From NCBI RefSeq assembly GCF_900105165.1, contig NZ_LT629740.1, positions 434,001 through 498,000 of the forward strand: a stretch of 64,000 nt of DNA. Reading direction: 5' to 3'. Below are positions 20,157 to 29,899 of the stretch, piece by piece. The notes beneath the pieces are model-generated. The model worked only from the letters and a program-made list of their open reading frames with translations, did no database searches and was not told where the DNA came from. Source of the stretch: Mucilaginibacter mallensis. GTDB lineage: Bacteria > Bacteroidota > Bacteroidia > Sphingobacteriales > Sphingobacteriaceae. Made by a program: the position numbers and the translations under genes. Positions within the stretch are counted from its first letter, which is position 1; each line of letters opens with the position of its first letter.

Positions 20157-20328
20157 AGTTTAAATAAAAACCACTGCCATGATGGCACTTGCATGTTATG
20201 ATGCCGTTAGGTAAGAAATATTAATAAAATCTAATCTGACAATTAAACAGCATTTGCATGCTTGGCACAATTGATGAGCTAAAGCAAGCAAAACATAAAA
20301 CTTTTATAAATTTAAAATAGTTATTAGT

Positions 20329-20622
20329 ATGTCATTAAACGTTAAACCTATTGGAGACAGAATTTTAATTGAAGCTGCTCCGGCTGAGACAAAAACTGCA
20401 TCAGGTATCTACATCCCTGAAACTGCACAAGAAAAACCTCAATACGGAACTGTAGTAGCAGTTGGCCCGGGAAGATATGCTGATCAAACAGGTACATTAA
20501 TACCTATGACAGTTAAGGCAGGTGATAAAGTAATCTATGGTAAATTTGCCGGCCAGGAATTCCCTATCGATGGTAAGGATTATTTAGTAATGAGAGAATC
20601 TGATATCTACGTTATATTATAA
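20329..20622 (+). CDS. groS: Co-chaperonin GroES
   Basis: Ten-kilodalton lid of the GroEL chaperonin. The 97-residue protein has the typical start LNVKPIGDRILIE, the mobile loop region ETKTASGIYIPETAQEKPQ, which contacts GroEL, and the end YLVMRESDIYVIL. The 222-base region ahead of it has no convincing CIRCE (HrcA) operator and no canonical sigma54 site, so its heat control cannot be read from the sequence. groEL follows after 70 bases. Confidence 0.98.
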   Translation: MSLNVKPIGDRILIEAAPAETKTASGIYIPETAQEKPQYGTVVAVGPGRYADQTGTLIPMTVKAGDKVIYGKFAGQEFPIDGKDYLVMRESDIYVIL

Positions 20623-20692
20623 TCTGTTAACGAGCTAATCGTTAACGTTTCTTTATAGAATCTATTAAAAACAACCAATAAAAAAATTAAAC

Positions 20693-22327
20693 ATGTCAAA
20701 ACAAGTTAAATACAATGTTGAAGCACGCGACGCTCTAAAACGCGGTGTTGATATTTTAGCTAACGCGGTTAAAGTAACCTTAGGCCCTAAAGGTCGTCAC
20801 GTAATTATTGATAAAAAATTCGGTTCACCGGCTATCACTAAAGACGGTGTAACTGTAGCAAAAGAAATTGAATTAAAAGACCCTATTGAAAACATGGGCG
20901 CTCAAATGGTTAAAGAAGTTGCATCAAAAACTGCTGATATTGCAGGTGATGGTACTACTACTGCTACTGTTTTAGCACAGGCAATTGTTACTGCAGGTAT
21001 TAAAAACGTTGCAGCCGGCGCTAACCCAATGGATTTAAAACGCGGTATTGATAAAGCGGTTAAAGTTGTTGTTGAAAACTTAAAATCACAAAAACAGGAT
21101 GTTGGTGATGATTTCAGCAAGATCAAACAAGTAGCATCTATCTCAGCAAATAACGATGAAGTTATTGGCGAAATGATTGCTGACGCGATGAAAAAAGTTG
21201 GTACTTCAGGTGTGATCACTGTTGAAGAAGCTAAAGGAACTGAAACTGAAGTTAAAACTGTTGAAGGTATGCAGTTTGACCGTGGTTACCTTTCTCCTTA
21301 CTTTGTAACCAATTCTGATAAAATGGAAGTAGAACTGGATAACCCTTATATCCTTATCTACGACAAAAAGATCTCTTCAATGAAGGAATTGCTTCCAATA
21401 CTTGAAAAACAAGTTCAAACTGGCAAGCCATTATTAATTATAGCTGAAGATTTAGACGGTGAAGCATTAGCTACATTAGTAGTTAACAAAATTCGTGGTT
21501 CACTGAAAGTTGCTGCTGTAAAAGCACCAGGCTTCGGCGATCGCCGTAAAGCTATGTTAGAAGATATCGCTGTATTAACTGGTGGTACCGTAATTTCTGA
21601 GGAAAGAGGTTACAAACTGGAAAGTGCTGACTTAACCATGTTAGGCCAGGCTGAAAAGATCTCTATCGATAAAGACAATACAACTATCATTAATGGCAAC
21701 GGTGATACCGAAGTTATTAAAGGTCGTGTTGGTGAGATCCGCTCACAAATTGAAACTACAACATCTGATTACGATAAAGAAAAATTACAGGAACGTTTAG
21801 CCAAATTATCAGGCGGTGTGGCTGTATTATATATCGGTGCTGCATCAGAAGTTGAAATGAAAGAAAAGAAAGACCGTGTTGATGACGCATTACACGCAAC
21901 CCGTGCCGCTGTTGAAGAAGGTATAGTTGCTGGTGGTGGTGTTGCCTTCATCCGCGCAGTTGCTGCTTTAGCTAATCTTAAAGGTGATAACGAAGATGAG
22001 AATACTGGTATCCAGATCATCCGTCGTGCTATTGAAGAGCCTTTACGTCAGATCTGTGAAAACGCTGGTATTGAAGGTTCAATAGTAGTACAAAAGGTTA
22101 AAGAAGGTACAGGCGACTTCGGTTACAATGCACGTACTGATAAATACGAAAACCTGATCGCAGCCGGTGTTATCGACCCAACTAAAGTAGGCCGTGTAGC
22201 ATTAGAGAATGCAGCTTCAATTGCAGCGATGTTGTTAACCACCGAGTGTGTGTTAGCTGACGATCCTGAAGATGAAAAAGCCGGTATGCCACCAATGGGC
22301 GGCGGCGGCATGGGTGGCATGATGTAA
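20693..22327 (+). CDS. groL: Chaperonin GroEL
   Basis: Sixty-kilodalton ring chaperonin that folds proteins with GroES using ATP. The 544-residue protein shows the nucleotide-binding motif [14 protein letters not shown], the conserved [10 protein letters not shown] and the standard GGM-rich C-terminal tail (GGGGMGGMM). Codon choice is notably more uniform and AT-ending than in neighbours, as expected for a highly expressed gene. It is cotranscribed with groES and followed by a palindrome and a perfect-stem terminator. Confidence 0.98.
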   Translation: MSKQVKYNVEARDALKRGVDILANAVKVTLGPKGRHVIIDKKFGSPAITKDGVTVAKEIELKDPIENMGAQMVKEVASKTADIAGDGTTTATVLAQAIVTAGIKNVAAGANPMDLKRGIDKAVKVVVENLKSQKQDVGDDFSKIKQVASISANNDEVIGEMIADAMKKVGTSGVITVEEAKGTETEVKTVEGMQFDRGYLSPYFVTNSDKMEVELDNPYILIYDKKISSMKELLPILEKQVQTGKPLLIIAEDLDGEALATLVVNKIRGSLKVAAVKAPGFGDRRKAMLEDIAVLTGGTVISEERGYKLESADLTMLGQAEKISIDKDNTTIINGNGDTEVIKGRVGEIRSQIETTTSDYDKEKLQERLAKLSGGVAVLYIGAASEVEMKEKKDRVDDALHATRAAVEEGIVAGGGVAFIRAVAALANLKGDNEDENTGIQIIRRAIEEPLRQICENAGIEGSIVVQKVKEGTGDFGYNARTDKYENLIAAGVIDPTKVGRVALENAASIAAMLLTTECVLADDPEDEKAGMPPMGGGGMGGMM

Positions 22328-22407
22328 GTCGAAAGTCCCAAGCCGATAGTCTAGAGTCTTAAGTCAATTATTTTGACTAGGGACTTAGAACTAAAGACTA
22401 CCGACTA
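22328..22407. repeat. Intergenic imperfect palindrome, family C (AGTC words), copy 1
   Basis: Directly after the groEL stop the left half is built of GTCGAAAGTCC, AGTCTAGAGTC and TTAAGTC, the right half of GACTAGGGACTTAG, AACTAAAGACT and ACCGACTAA. The halves are partly complementary. The better-preserved copy is at 32866-32962. Confidence 0.75.
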
Positions 22408-22421
22408 ATATAATATACACT

Positions 22422-22457
22422 AAAACAGCCTGTCTGATATTTCAGACAGGCTGTTTT
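22422..22457 (+). terminator. Intrinsic terminator after groEL
   Basis: A perfect 16-bp stem (AAAACAGCCTGTCTGA with its complement) and a 4-base loop, ending in TTTT. Because both flanks are A/T runs it could work on either strand. It ends the groES-groEL transcript. Confidence 0.93.
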
Positions 22458-22739
22458 GCTTTAAATGGGCTGAAAAGTCATTTAAAAGTAAGCGGATGGT
22501 CATTTATTAATCAAATGATTGATTAATAAATCTAATCGTATGTTTTCTGCGTAAATTTGAATAACAATTCTGATACATCATAAATCAGGCATGGCATTTG
22601 AATACATCACAGCATGAAACATATAGCAGAAAAAACAAGACAAATACAATCCCACATAGTTGAGTGGGTGTTTTTTAAAGGCCCTGAGCTTTTTATATCT
22701 ATTTACGGAAAATAATTAATTCCTTAACTTCGCGCTACT
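22458..22739. other. Non-genic spacer between the groEL terminator and mscS
   Basis: Together with the repeat and terminator before it, this gives a 412-base gap after groEL. It holds a -7-like TAAATTTG at 22552-22559, a 33-codon open frame at 22614-22715, a small CCCAC/GTGGG hairpin with a T run at 22651-22676, and a variant -7 element (TAACTTCG) at 22725-22732 eight bases before the mscS ATG. A small RNA or leader peptide is possible but not shown. Confidence 0.5.
22614..22715 (+). CDS. Possible 33-residue small protein
   Basis: An ATG-started frame of 33 codons ending in TAA, with a helical basic/acidic first half (MKHIAEKTRQIQ) and a hydrophobic second half (WVFFKGPELFISIYG). A TAnnTTTG match lies 55 bases upstream. 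A terminator-like hairpin (22651-22676) lies inside the frame, which could instead mean a short noncoding RNA ends here. No family was recognised. It may be chance. Confidence 0.2.
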   Translation: MKHIAEKTRQIQSHIVEWVFFKGPELFISIYGK

Positions 22740-23525
22740 ATGAAGCTAACGAAGTTATACGATAAGGCCTACGATTGGTTGCTTGATATCGGGCCAAAAA
22801 TAATAATAGGATTAATAATATTGTTTATAGGCATCTGGCTTATAAAAATGCTCAGAACGCGGCTCCGCGATCAGATGCTCAAAAAGAAGGTACACTCTTC
22901 ACTCCAACCATTTTTTCTTAGTTTAACCATTACCTCGCTTTACATATTGCTCATTATTGTGGTAATGAATGTGGTCGGGCTTGAGCTTACTATATTCACT
23001 ACCATTATTGGCGCGTTTAGTGTTGCTGCGGGCTTAGCACTATCGGGCACATTGCAAAACTTTGCAGGTGGAGTGTTGATATTGCTGCTTAAACCTTTCG
23101 GCCTGGATGATAATATAGTGGCACAGGGGCAGGATGGTATAGTAACATCCATACAAATATTTTATACCGTACTGCTAACGTTTGATAGTAAAACGGTGAT
23201 CATCCCCAATGGTAAGCTGTTTAACGAAGTTATCGTAAACGTAACCCGCGAAGGTAAACGCCGTTTGGATTTTGAGATAAAATTAGGCTATGTTGCTAAT
23301 GTAGAGCAGGTGAAAAACGTGATATGGAATGCTGTTAAAAGTACGCCCAACGTATTAAACGATCCCCGGAACAAGGTAGGGATCTCGGCATTGGAGATTG
23401 ACGGCGTTAAGTTTGTCGTAAACGCATGGGTAAACCCTGGTGATTTCGGAGCTGTAAAACTGGCCCTGCAGGAAAAAATATTGAATGATTTAGTAACGGC
23501 CGGTGTAAAGCTGCCGGGAGTCTGA
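22740..23525 (+). CDS. Small-conductance mechanosensitive channel (MscS family)
   Basis: An inner-membrane channel that opens on membrane tension to release solutes during osmotic downshock. The 261-residue protein has three N-terminal membrane segments (about 15-35, 58-78, 82-115), the third being the pore helix with the Gly/Ala pattern AAGLALSGTLQNFAGGVLILLLKPF, then the MscS beta domain (about 118-180, with IPNGKLFNEVIVN) and an alpha/beta C-terminal domain. Length is close to the E. coli MscS (286). It is convergent with the DUF58 gene; a palindromic repeat fills the gap. Confidence 0.95.
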   Translation: MKLTKLYDKAYDWLLDIGPKIIIGLIILFIGIWLIKMLRTRLRDQMLKKKVHSSLQPFFLSLTITSLYILLIIVVMNVVGLELTIFTTIIGAFSVAAGLALSGTLQNFAGGVLILLLKPFGLDDNIVAQGQDGIVTSIQIFYTVLLTFDSKTVIIPNGKLFNEVIVNVTREGKRRLDFEIKLGYVANVEQVKNVIWNAVKSTPNVLNDPRNKVGISALEIDGVKFVVNAWVNPGDFGAVKLALQEKILNDLVTAGVKLPGV

Positions 23526-23535
23526 TGCTTTAAGA

Positions 23536-23618
23536 GGGGCTGTCATGCTGAGCGATAGTCGAAGCATGTGGGCAAAGGCCTTTACGTTTATGCTTCGACT
23601 AGCGCTCAGCATAACCCC
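23536..23618. repeat. Palindromic repeat, TCATGCTGAGC family, copy 1
   Basis: The spacer between convergent mscS and the DUF58 gene is an almost complete palindrome from GGGG to CCCC, with arms TCATGCTGAGCGATAGTCG and CGACTAGCGCTCAGCATAA. A related copy is at 45242-45317. It may act as a two-way terminator. Confidence 0.85.
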
Positions 23619-23660
23619 ATTCACAATTTCACCTCGCAATGAAGCAGGGTGATAACACCC

Positions 23661-25007
23661 CTATATCTTCTGCTTAGCCTTAATCTCCAGATACCTGTTA
23701 ATAGTATTAACAGTAAGATTTTGCGGAGCACTTAAAATAGATTGTATATTATACTTTGCCAGCTCTTTTACGATCAGTTTTTTATCGTAAGCAAACTTTT
23801 CGGCAATAATTTTTATGTAGATACCTTCTACATCATCAGCCGGTTTTTCACTGATCTTTTTGAGCTCCGTGTTCTCAAAAAACACCACCAGTAATAAGTG
23901 GTATTTGGCTATCCGCTTTAAAAAAGGCAACTGCCGCTGCAATGCCGATAGACTCTCATAATTGGTGAAAAACACTACCAAACTGCGCTGCTTAATTACC
24001 GAGCGAATGGTTGCGTAAAGCATCTCCATATTGGTTTCAAGGTAGCGGGTTTTTTCTTTGTATAGCACTTCCAGTATTTTATTGATCTGCGTAGGCCGGC
24101 GGTCGGCAGCTATAACGGAGCCTATCTTTTCGCCCGCGGTAATTAGTCCGGCTTTATCTTCTTTTAGTAAGGCAACGTTTGAGAGCACAAGACTGGCATT
24201 AATCGCATAGTCCAGCAGACTCAATCCCTCAAAAGGCATTTTCATGGCCCTTGATTTATCGATGATACAATATACATGCTGCGATTTCTCATCGGTATAA
24301 GTATTGGTCATTAAGTTGCCCTGGCGCGCGGTGGCTTTCCAGTTGATGGTGCGGTAATCATCGCCCTGTACATAGTTTTTTACCTGCTCAAACTCCATGC
24401 TATGGCCTAGTCGCCGTATTTTTTTTATGCCGATCTCTGATAAGTTATTGGAGATAGCCATCAGCTCATATTTACGCATTTGCAGGAAGGATGGGTACAC
24501 GGCCAGTGTTTCCGCCTGTTTTATATTATAACGCCTCCTGATCAACCCTAATGGCGATTGTACATATACCCTGATATCACCAAACTCATATTCGCCACGT
24601 TTGGTAGGGCGCAGCATGTAGTTAATTAACTTACGCTGGCGTGGTTTTAAAAAGGTCTTAAATAAAATATCCCGGCGCTGAAACTGGAAAGGTATCTCAT
24701 CAATTATACCCGCGCTAATATTAAAAGGGTACCAGTTTTCAATAAATATGCCCAGTTCATTATCATCGCTGTTGCTTAAACGATCAGGTGCATGGCGCTT
24801 TGCGAATACGCCACGATGAGTACGATAAAGCATGAATATATCAATAATAACAAGCGCCATCAGCGTATAAAAAAGCAGCTCGGGTATTACACCCAGCCAA
24901 GTAAAAAAGAACGCAAGCAAAAACAGCACCACGCAGCAGCCAATCAGGGTGAACAGCCGGTTTGTTAAAAACAGGTTCTTATAAAATAAGCTGAATATTT
25001 TTTTCAC
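23661..25007 (-). CDS. DUF58 domain protein, partner of MoxR ATPase
   Basis: The 448-residue protein has two membrane segments near the N-terminus (about 15-35 and 40-60), a beta-rich middle domain (with PTKRGEYEFGDIRVYVQSPLG), and the DUF58 signature around YVQGDDYRTINWKATAR. Its C-terminal half is a von Willebrand A-like fold in which the metal-ion site motif is degenerate (DKSRAM where DxSxS is expected). DUF58 proteins are regularly encoded next to MoxR AAA+ ATPases, whose exact job is unsettled. It ends the reverse-strand module, 63 bases after the moxR gene. Confidence 0.9.
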   Translation of the reverse strand: MKKIFSLFYKNLFLTNRLFTLIGCCVVLFLLAFFFTWLGVIPELLFYTLMALVIIDIFMLYRTHRGVFAKRHAPDRLSNSDDNELGIFIENWYPFNISAGIIDEIPFQFQRRDILFKTFLKPRQRKLINYMLRPTKRGEYEFGDIRVYVQSPLGLIRRRYNIKQAETLAVYPSFLQMRKYELMAISNNLSEIGIKKIRRLGHSMEFEQVKNYVQGDDYRTINWKATARQGNLMTNTYTDEKSQHVYCIIDKSRAMKMPFEGLSLLDYAINASLVLSNVALLKEDKAGLITAGEKIGSVIAADRRPTQINKILEVLYKEKTRYLETNMEMLYATIRSVIKQRSLVVFFTNYESLSALQRQLPFLKRIAKYHLLLVVFFENTELKKISEKPADDVEGIYIKIIAEKFAYDKKLIVKELAKYNIQSILSAPQNLTVNTINRYLEIKAKQKI

Positions 25008-25070
25008 GTATATTATTAATAGTAGATCTGCTGAAGGTAACCTTTCAGCTTTCGCCTTTATCCTTTCACC

Positions 25071-26054
25071 TTACCTAGGTATTTCAATCTTCTGTATCAA
25101 TTGTGCCACTACATCATCTGGTGTAACGCCTTCCATTTCTTTTTCGGGCGTAAGCATAATGCGGTGCCTTAAAACAGGGGTAGCTACGTAAATAATATCC
25201 TCCGGCGTAACAAAATCGCGCCCGCGGATAGCAGCCAACGCCTTAGCCGCGTTAATAATAGCCAGCGAAGCACGCGGCGACCCACCCAGGAACAATGATT
25301 TATTGTTGCGGCTTTCATTTATAAGCTTGGCAACATAAACGATCAGTTTATCCTCAACATGAAAGGCCTTAACCTGCTGGCGAAGCGATATGATCTCCTG
25401 TCCTGATAATACCGGTTTTATATCATGCAACTGGTCGACCGTTTTATGCTGATGTTGCTGGGTAATGATAGCGATCTCTTCATCAAGCGATGGATATTTC
25501 ACTTCTATCTTAAACAGGAAACGGTCCAGTTGTGCTTCTGGCAGGCGATAAGTTCCTTCATGTTCAACCGGGTTTTGGGTAGCGAGTACAATAAAAGGTT
25601 CTTCCATTTTATAGCTGTGCCCGTCTATGGTTAGCTGGCGTTCCTCCATTACCTCAAACAAGGCTGATTGCGTTTTAGCAGGTGCGCGGTTTATCTCATC
25701 GATCAAAATTATATTGCCGAAGATGGGGCCGCGCTTAAACTCAAAATCAGTTGTTTTTGGGTTAAATACCGATGTGCCTAAAATGTCAGAGGGCATCAGA
25801 TCTGGCGTAAACTGTATGCGCGAGTATTTCGCATCAATTGATCTGGCAAGCAGTTTGGCCGTTAGAGTTTTGGCTACGCCCGGCACACCCTCAATTAGTA
25901 TATGCCCATCGGCGAGTATGCCTGCTATCAGCAGGTCAATGCTGTCCTGCTGCCCCACAATTATTTTTGCAAGGGTTGTTTTTATCTGATCTACGGCAGC
26001 ACTAAGCTTGCTCAAATCGGTTCTTTGTTCAAATATTTCGTCTTCTTCCATCAT
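25071..26054 (-). CDS. MoxR-family AAA+ ATPase
   Basis: A chaperone-like ATPase thought to remodel partner proteins, often those with vWA domains. The 327-residue protein has Walker A GVPGVAKT at 56-63, Walker B ILIDE at 116-120 followed by INRAPAKTQSALFEVMEE, a sensor-1 region (VLATQNPVEHEGTY) and the lid domain with GGSPRASLAI. This is the classic MoxR pattern. Its start codon abuts the stop of the upstream DUF4350 gene with no gap, which indicates translational coupling. A second in-frame ATG follows immediately. Confidence 0.96.
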   Translation of the reverse strand: MMEEDEIFEQRTDLSKLSAAVDQIKTTLAKIIVGQQDSIDLLIAGILADGHILIEGVPGVAKTLTAKLLARSIDAKYSRIQFTPDLMPSDILGTSVFNPKTTDFEFKRGPIFGNIILIDEINRAPAKTQSALFEVMEERQLTIDGHSYKMEEPFIVLATQNPVEHEGTYRLPEAQLDRFLFKIEVKYPSLDEEIAIITQQHQHKTVDQLHDIKPVLSGQEIISLRQQVKAFHVEDKLIVYVAKLINESRNNKSLFLGGSPRASLAIINAAKALAAIRGRDFVTPEDIIYVATPVLRHRIMLTPEKEMEGVTPDDVVAQLIQKIEIPR

Positions 26055-27242
26055 TTACCTGGATTGAATATAAAATTGTTCAATGAGTTTGTTTAAGTGT
26101 ATGAGTTCCTTGTCGTTAATATGGTCCTGCACGTTTATGTAATGTAGGTACTCCACAAAGTCGTTGGCGAAATCAGGGGTGAGGCCCAATTTTGCGGTTA
26201 GTATTTCAATAAATTCCTTATCCAGCTTATTGGTTTTTAAGTGATATTCATCGCGCAGATAGCTTAACAGGTAAAGCACCTGTTTTTTGGCGATGTTATC
26301 ATTATTCCGCTTTTCATAATAAAGCTGGCCAACAACATTCACAAACTCAAGCGTTGAGTTGCCGAGCGGCTCAATAACCGGGATAATGCGCTGCCTGCGT
26401 TTTATTTCATACAGCACAAATATGATCAGGCTAAAAATGGCTATGTAATAGGCCCATTCCAATTCCGGGTGACTTAAAAATACCCGCATCGGCGAATCGT
26501 TTTCTTCGCTGCCCTGGGTATAATACTGGTCCAAGGTTATCTTTTTTGTACTTTTTATAAATGATAAAGCCGCAGCGGCATAGGCGGCGCCCTGTGGTTT
26601 CAGTAAACTATAATTGCTGAAAAATTTAGGGTCAGCCAACAGGTATAACGATCCTTTACCGAAAGCATATTTTATAAAATTAGCTTTATGTTTAATATCC
26701 TTACCCAAAACAACAGCCTTAGTGGTATCAAACTTACTGAAATAGATATCGCCCATGCCTTTGCCTGCAGTATATGTTTTTTTAGGGTCGAGATAAGGGC
26801 TTACAAAGTTTACCGGCATACCATAATCCCTGGTGAACTTAAAGTAGTTTTCGGCGTCTGTTGTAATGCTGAGGTTTTTTTCAAACAAAGTGCCGAAATC
26901 CTCAGCGGCTATAAAAACATCATTGCCTTGTTTCAAATATTTTTCCAGCTGATTATAATCGGGCTTTGAAAACTCAATATCATGGCAGATGATAATATAC
27001 GACGATTGTTTTATAGAATCGTCTGCAATTACATTATACACCGGCTTCCGGTACGGAACTATGGTATCGCCCGGGAAAATATCATTCAGACGGTCTTGCA
27101 ATATATAGGTACCGTAAGGTATCTTATCCTTACTGCTCAATGACACTGTCCAGTCGATAGGTTTTGGGCGATTAAACTCGGCTATAAGATAGACGATAAG
27201 CAATGCCCCGCCAATTATAAGATATGCGCGTAACCCTTTCAT
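26055..27242 (-). CDS. DUF4350 membrane-anchored protein
   Basis: The 395-residue protein has an N-terminal membrane anchor (about 5-22), a periplasmic domain with the DUF4350 pattern (PYGTYILQDRLNDIFPG, then YLKQGNDVFIAAEDFG and GKGSLYLLADPKFFSN), a second membrane segment at about 287-305 and a cytoplasmic helical tail. DUF4350 domains resemble glutamine-amidotransferase-like folds used as ligand or protein-binding modules; enzymatic function is not established. It overlaps the preceding gene by 4 bases (ATGA), so the module is translated as a tightly coupled unit. Confidence 0.88.
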   Translation of the reverse strand: MKGLRAYLIIGGALLIVYLIAEFNRPKPIDWTVSLSSKDKIPYGTYILQDRLNDIFPGDTIVPYRKPVYNVIADDSIKQSSYIIICHDIEFSKPDYNQLEKYLKQGNDVFIAAEDFGTLFEKNLSITTDAENYFKFTRDYGMPVNFVSPYLDPKKTYTAGKGMGDIYFSKFDTTKAVVLGKDIKHKANFIKYAFGKGSLYLLADPKFFSNYSLLKPQGAAYAAAALSFIKSTKKITLDQYYTQGSEENDSPMRVFLSHPELEWAYYIAIFSLIIFVLYEIKRRQRIIPVIEPLGNSTLEFVNVVGQLYYEKRNNDNIAKKQVLYLLSYLRDEYHLKTNKLDKEFIEILTAKLGLTPDFANDFVEYLHYINVQDHINDKELIHLNKLIEQFYIQSR

Positions 27243-27979
27243 GGCAATTGCTTTTTAAAGTCCTGAAAAAGCGCGTCAATAGTACTGAACGCCTGTTTAT
27301 CAATACCGAAATTGCCATACCATACGTACTCAAACTGGCGCGTTATTAGCTTAAAGGTTTGCTGTTGCCCGGGGTCGGTAAGCTCATGTATATAGGCTGC
27401 ATTTGTTTTATCAATTTGCCATTGTATAAGCTGGGTATCGCTTAATTGTTTAAGGCATTTTAAATACAGCAGGCGTACAGCCAGGCGGTAATTATTTTGG
27501 GCGATGGCTTTTTCTATCTCGCTGTCGAAACTTATTTCATGAATATTCTCCAGTGATTCGCTGTAAGGCATATCAATTTTTCTTGCTTCGCCACGCCATA
27601 GTTTAATGGGGTCAATATCTAATGATTTTGATATCACATAGATCAATAATCCAACCGCTGCAGCTATTAATACATATTCCAATATAGTGCCCCCATAGCG
27701 GGTATATTTAATCCAGCCAAACAATTTATCCCATACCCATGCCCAAAAACGTGTCCATAGTGATGTGTCGTCCTGGGCTTCGTTATAATTAAAATTCTTA
27801 TCGGCCCTGAATTTATTTACAGCCGATGCGTCAAATTTCTTTACCTGGATTTTAGAGGTATCAAGACGTTCCTGGGCAGGCACTTTTTTAATGACAGGTT
27901 TTTTAACACCGGCACGGGCCATGTTAAAAAACATTAAGGCGATAATAAAGGCAAAAAAAGTTGCAATAAACCTGTGCAT
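27239..27979 (-). CDS. DUF4129 domain protein with signal peptide
   Basis: I start this gene at ATG 27979, 4 bases after the upstream stop, because it gives a good signal peptide (MHRFIATFFAFIIALMFF to about residue 24); longer frames reach back into the upstream gene. The 246-residue product then has a central membrane segment (about 100-120, EYVLIAAAVGLLIYVISKS) and a C-terminal DUF4129 helical domain (about 150-246, with YRLAVRLLYLKCLKQLSD). DUF4129 is a recurrent companion of MoxR/DUF58 genes. Function is unknown. Confidence 0.87.
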   Translation of the reverse strand: MHRFIATFFAFIIALMFFNMARAGVKKPVIKKVPAQERLDTSKIQVKKFDASAVNKFRADKNFNYNEAQDDTSLWTRFWAWVWDKLFGWIKYTRYGGTILEYVLIAAAVGLLIYVISKSLDIDPIKLWRGEARKIDMPYSESLENIHEISFDSEIEKAIAQNNYRLAVRLLYLKCLKQLSDTQLIQWQIDKTNAAYIHELTDPGQQQTFKLITRQFEYVWYGNFGIDKQAFSTIDALFQDFKKQLP

Positions 27980-27983
27980 ATAT

Positions 27984-28865
27984 TTAATATTCCTCAGCAG
28001 GTAGGCCTGTGTCGGCATTGTCATTTTTACCTAGGTTTTCAATACGGCTCAATAATCCAAGACCCTCTTTTTCTTCCGACAGGGTAAAATAACACATACA
28101 TATCGCAATTGATGGCAAGGCATAAGCTATGGTGATAATCCCGCGCAGTATACTGCAAATAATAAGAATAGGCAGTGTGAAACTTTTTAACGATAGAAAA
28201 CTGCTGCTAACACTGATTATTGTTGCCGGTATGCTTGCAATACCTACGGCCATACCCACAATTAAGCCCATAACAAAAATAACCCCGAAGGTAAACCACC
28301 AGTTTTCCTTAATCAGTTTAAAGCTTTTGTTAAATGCATATTTAAACGAAGAGTTTTCAATAACGATAATGGGAATGATAAGATAAAAAATAGGGGTTAA
28401 ATAAATGCCCGGTATAATGCACATTACAAAACCAACGCACATTAGTAAAGCAATTAAAAATCCACTCCCTATGGCCCTTAAAAAATAATACTTAAAGTAT
28501 CCCCAAACCTCATCAAATGTTGGCTGTTTATTGCCCTTTTGCAGGTAAACAGAAATGTAGCATAAAGTTGTAAGGTGAATAAACACTTGTGTTAAAAGAG
28601 TGACAAGTGTGTTTACCAGCGTACTTATAATATAAGATGAAGTATAGTGCGATAGTGTTGGCGGATGTGTAAAACCACCGGAATACAGATCGGCCATACT
28701 CATATAGGCAAACACAGTTGATATAATACTGGCAAGTAAAAACAAACCAGTGATGATGAGTAACGAGATAGTTAGCGGTTTAAAGTTCTCTTTAAAAAAG
28801 GTAAAGGAGTCATTAATGATCTGGCCAAAGTCGCGCGTTTTTCTTAATTCAATAGGTGGGTTCAT
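27984..28865 (-). CDS. Polytopic membrane protein, glycerophosphodiesterase-membrane-domain-like
   Basis: The 293-residue protein is almost entirely membrane segments (about six: near 30-50, 85-105, 125-150, 155-175, 195-225 and 235-260). The early phrase RDFGQIINDSFTFFKENF and the later IPIIVIENSSFKYAFNKSFKLIKENW repeat a motif seen in the membrane domain family associated with glycerophosphoryl diester phosphodiesterases, here without any catalytic domain. Its start overlaps the SpoIIM-like gene by 17 bases. Role in the MoxR/DUF58 module is unknown. Confidence 0.78.
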   Translation of the reverse strand: MNPPIELRKTRDFGQIINDSFTFFKENFKPLTISLLIITGLFLLASIISTVFAYMSMADLYSGGFTHPPTLSHYTSSYIISTLVNTLVTLLTQVFIHLTTLCYISVYLQKGNKQPTFDEVWGYFKYYFLRAIGSGFLIALLMCVGFVMCIIPGIYLTPIFYLIIPIIVIENSSFKYAFNKSFKLIKENWWFTFGVIFVMGLIVGMAVGIASIPATIISVSSSFLSLKSFTLPILIICSILRGIITIAYALPSIAICMCYFTLSEEKEGLGLLSRIENLGKNDNADTGLPAEEY

Positions 28866-29826
28866 CTAAGTTTAGGTTTTTAGGTGTTAGTTTTCGGTTT
28901 AAATAAGCGGGGTATACTATAACGTACCAAATAATAAAGGCCAGCGAACTTAATAATATGCTGCCACTCAACCAAATGGGCATTTCGGTACGGCGTGTTA
29001 AAAAGCTTTCAATAAATGCTGCCGTAATAAATATGGGTATAAGGCCGATGCCTATTTTAAGGCCATCTTTTGCCGCATTTTTTAATGATACCATGCGGGT
29101 AAATGTTTTTGGGAAAAGTATGCTGTTGCCTAATATCAACCCGGCCCCGCCTGCTATAATAATGGATGACAGCTCCAAGGTGCCGTGCAGCCATATTACC
29201 AATACTGATTGCAGGCCCAGCCCTTTACTAAAGAAGTAGTATTGAAATGAGCCCATCATAATGCCGTTGAACATCAATTCATATATGGTGCCGATGGATA
29301 GGAAAATACCCATAACAAATGTTAATAGCTCAACTTTTATATTGTTTGATGCGATCATCAGGAACATCAATGATGAATCGCCCTGTTTATATACGCCAAA
29401 TGGGTCGCCTTTGGCAATGTTCTCATTGGTCATGTTTACATAGTCGTTCCCCAATATGGCCCGCAGAAATGTGCTGTCATATTTTGCGGATAGCCACCCC
29501 ATCAGGCTAAATACCACGAAGAATAAAAAAGAATACAGTAATTGCCTGCGGTGCTTGTAAAATATCAGTGGCAGCTCATACTTCCAGAAAGTGATGAACC
29601 TGTTGGTTTTCTCCTTGCGGTTTTTGTATATAGATTGATGAAAGCCCGCGGCAAGCCCATTCAAATATTTTGTAGTATTTGATTTTGGATAAAATGTTTT
29701 GGCATACGCAAGATCGTCGGTAATACTTATGAAAGATTCGGCAAGCTCATCGGGGTCGCTTGCTTGTTGTTTTTCATAGTCTTTCCACCTTTGTGTATTT
29801 TGTTTAATAAACAGGGCTTCACGCAT
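28849..29826 (-). CDS. SpoIIM-like (stage II sporulation protein M family) membrane protein
   Basis: The 325-residue protein has a cytoplasmic helical N-terminus (1-95), then a first membrane segment (about 103-120) and several more, with the family pattern ELLTFVMGIFLSIGTIYELMFNGIMMG and WLHGTLELSSIIIAGGAGL (the HG-E-S motif). In Bacillus, SpoIIM joins peptidoglycan hydrolases during engulfment; Bacteroidota do not sporulate, so the family evidently has a wider role, perhaps in cell-wall work. It is the first gene of the reverse module and is divergent from the RDD gene, with 87 bases between the start codons. Confidence 0.9.
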   Translation of the reverse strand: MREALFIKQNTQRWKDYEKQQASDPDELAESFISITDDLAYAKTFYPKSNTTKYLNGLAAGFHQSIYKNRKEKTNRFITFWKYELPLIFYKHRRQLLYSFLFFVVFSLMGWLSAKYDSTFLRAILGNDYVNMTNENIAKGDPFGVYKQGDSSLMFLMIASNNIKVELLTFVMGIFLSIGTIYELMFNGIMMGSFQYYFFSKGLGLQSVLVIWLHGTLELSSIIIAGGAGLILGNSILFPKTFTRMVSLKNAAKDGLKIGIGLIPIFITAAFIESFLTRRTEMPIWLSGSILLSSLAFIIWYVIVYPAYLNRKLTPKNLNLDEPTY

Positions 29827-29899
29827 TTATAAGGGCTTAGTTTTTTGTTCAAAATACTCACAAAAATTTAATCTGCAACTATATTTTCAATAACAATTT

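Noticed and set aside
20255..20285. Possible CIRCE operator or sigma54 site ahead of groES (TTGGCAC...GAGCTAA; TGGCAC also at 20183)
   Set aside because: The half-sites match CIRCE at only about 6 of 9 bases with a 3-base spacer instead of 9, and neither TGGCAC is followed by TTGC at the sigma54 spacing.
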